Assembly: GCA_030549495.1 (NCBI GenBank)
Contig: JAUIRK010000977.1
Location: 176,501 to 240,500, forward strand
Direction: 5' to 3'
Source: Nectonema munidae
Taxonomy: Eukaryota; Nematomorpha; Nectonematoida; Nectonematidae
DNA length: 64,000 nt
The position numbers and the translations under genes were made by a program. Each line of letters opens with the position of its first letter. Within the stretch, counting starts at the first letter, position 1. Below the pieces are notes generated by a model. The model was given only the letters and a program-made list of their open reading frames with translations. It was not told the DNA's origin and ran no database searches. Below are positions 63,185-64,000 of the stretch, piece after piece.

Positions 63185-64000
63185 CTTAGGATATTCCATA
63201 AAAAAAAGCTCGCTATTTATGGTAATGAAACAATAAATACAATTATGCAAATATTTATCAATTAATTTAAGTAATTTTTAATTAAATTAGATATTTAATT
63301 ACTGAGTAGGTAGAAAGTTAGATAGTTAGTTAGTTTATTATTTTACTGAGAAGTTGGAGGTTGTTTAGGCACGATGCAGCAAAGTCTCGGTCTGATCCAG
63401 GATTAGGGTTAGGTTGCCTCCATGTAAACGGACAATGCATATATTTGCTTGAAAGAAAATATTCAGAAAGGGAGACGTCTATCTATCAATTATTTATATT
63501 TTAGTTTCAATGAAGCGAAGATTCAAATAGATGTTTTTTAAGATTTTTATTATGTCTTATTGGTGCCTGTTAAAATTTATATCTTTGTTATAATTTCACT
63601 TCTGAAATTTATATCACTTCTTTTACTTACAGAACAAACCTATTGTTTAGATGCCTGCAAAAGTTTAACATTAACAAGATTATGTGAAAAAATATATATC
63701 ATTTCTTTCGAAGATTTCATTATACTATATTTCAATATGTTGACAATATATCAACACCTATTAAACATTTAAAAAAAGAATAAAACTTAAACTTAATAAA
63801 TATTTGCCACTTTTCAATTTTAATTTGGATATGAAATAGCAACCATGTATGGCTTCTTCACCGTACATTGTCGGTATAAATATAACGAATACTCTTCGTT
63901 AAAAAATAACAAAGTGGTATTTCTAACTACTTATAACATAGGCGATGTATTCCGACAGCCCATAAAAAAAGCTTTAACTTGGTATATCGCATGATTCAAA
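63185..64000. other. AT-rich stretch with one hairpin repeat copy
   Basis: 63858-63915 is an inverted, diverged copy of the AACGAA...TTCGTT hairpin block seen at 4.45 and 27.59 kb. The 70-codon frame at 63560-63772 is low-complexity. Nothing else recognised. Confidence 0.4.

Noticed and set aside
1-64000. CRISPR arrays, operons or bacterial genes
   Set aside because: The tandem repeats seen lack regular unique spacers. Introns, LINEs and animal-type transposons show that this is animal nuclear DNA.

Overview
This window is strongly AT-rich animal DNA with almost no intact long reading frames. It looks like one large, intron-rich host gene on the minus strand whose introns are packed with decayed transposable elements. 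The introns, the ABCG transporter exons and the element mix (RTE and CR1/Jockey-like LINEs, a Penelope-like element, piggyBac, several hAT lineages, many short inverted-repeat elements) suggest an invertebrate, most likely an arthropod. A parasitic copepod would fit, but that is only a guess. Nothing bacterial is present (no operons, no CRISPR).

Host gene: ten minus-strand exons (36770 down to 7811) align in order with an ABCG half-transporter, closest in my reading to ABCG8. From 36563 to 14934, seven exon junctions have compatible codon phases and good splice signals. Six of the introns are GT-AG and one is a 61-nt GC-AG intron. The fold landmarks survive (NPYDFFVDLLSLDR before the membrane domain; a last exon with TM3-TM6), but every ATP-handling motif I can place is altered: P-loop, Q-loop, signature, Walker B and H-loop. 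The two exons before the last (14704-14628 and 8591-8451) do not give a clean frame, so the gene may be broken there, or the sequence may contain errors. A further exon at 51393-51114 may be the N-terminal part of this gene or belong to another gene.

Layout: 0.5-7 kb holds a piggyBac fragment, an unclassified 2.6-kb DNA transposon, a hAT-like MITE, tandem repeats and a hAT pseudogene. 7.8-8.6 kb holds the last ABCG exons. 9.4-14.1 kb is a hAT pseudogene, a small retroelement RNase H fossil and an RTE LINE. 14.6-17.2 kb has six ABCG exons. 18.5-27.4 kb is a nested stack: a CR1/Jockey-like LINE split by a piggyBac element and a Penelope-like element, the latter split by an RTE LINE. 30.1-30.5 kb has two ABCG exons. 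31.6-36.3 kb holds piggyBac-like and hAT remains. 36.6 kb has the exon leading to the P-loop. 41.5-48.7 kb contains three hAT-derived pieces and a 3.4-kb piggyBac element carrying several insertions. 53.6-60.9 kb is an RTE LINE cut exactly at a TTAA by a 4.1-kb non-autonomous piggyBac-like element made of two face-to-face satellite arrays. 61-63.2 kb is a hAT pseudogene.

The most interesting items are the ABCG protein that looks like a pseudo-ATPase, the array-bearing piggyBac-like element and its probable decayed parent at 33.7-36.3 kb, and the tRNA-Asp-like inverted repeats flanking the Penelope-like element. Also of note is a small unassigned family with 8-bp target duplications and the terminal motif GTTGCACTATCCGTGCAT. 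All family assignments come from reading the sequence by eye; no database search was run.
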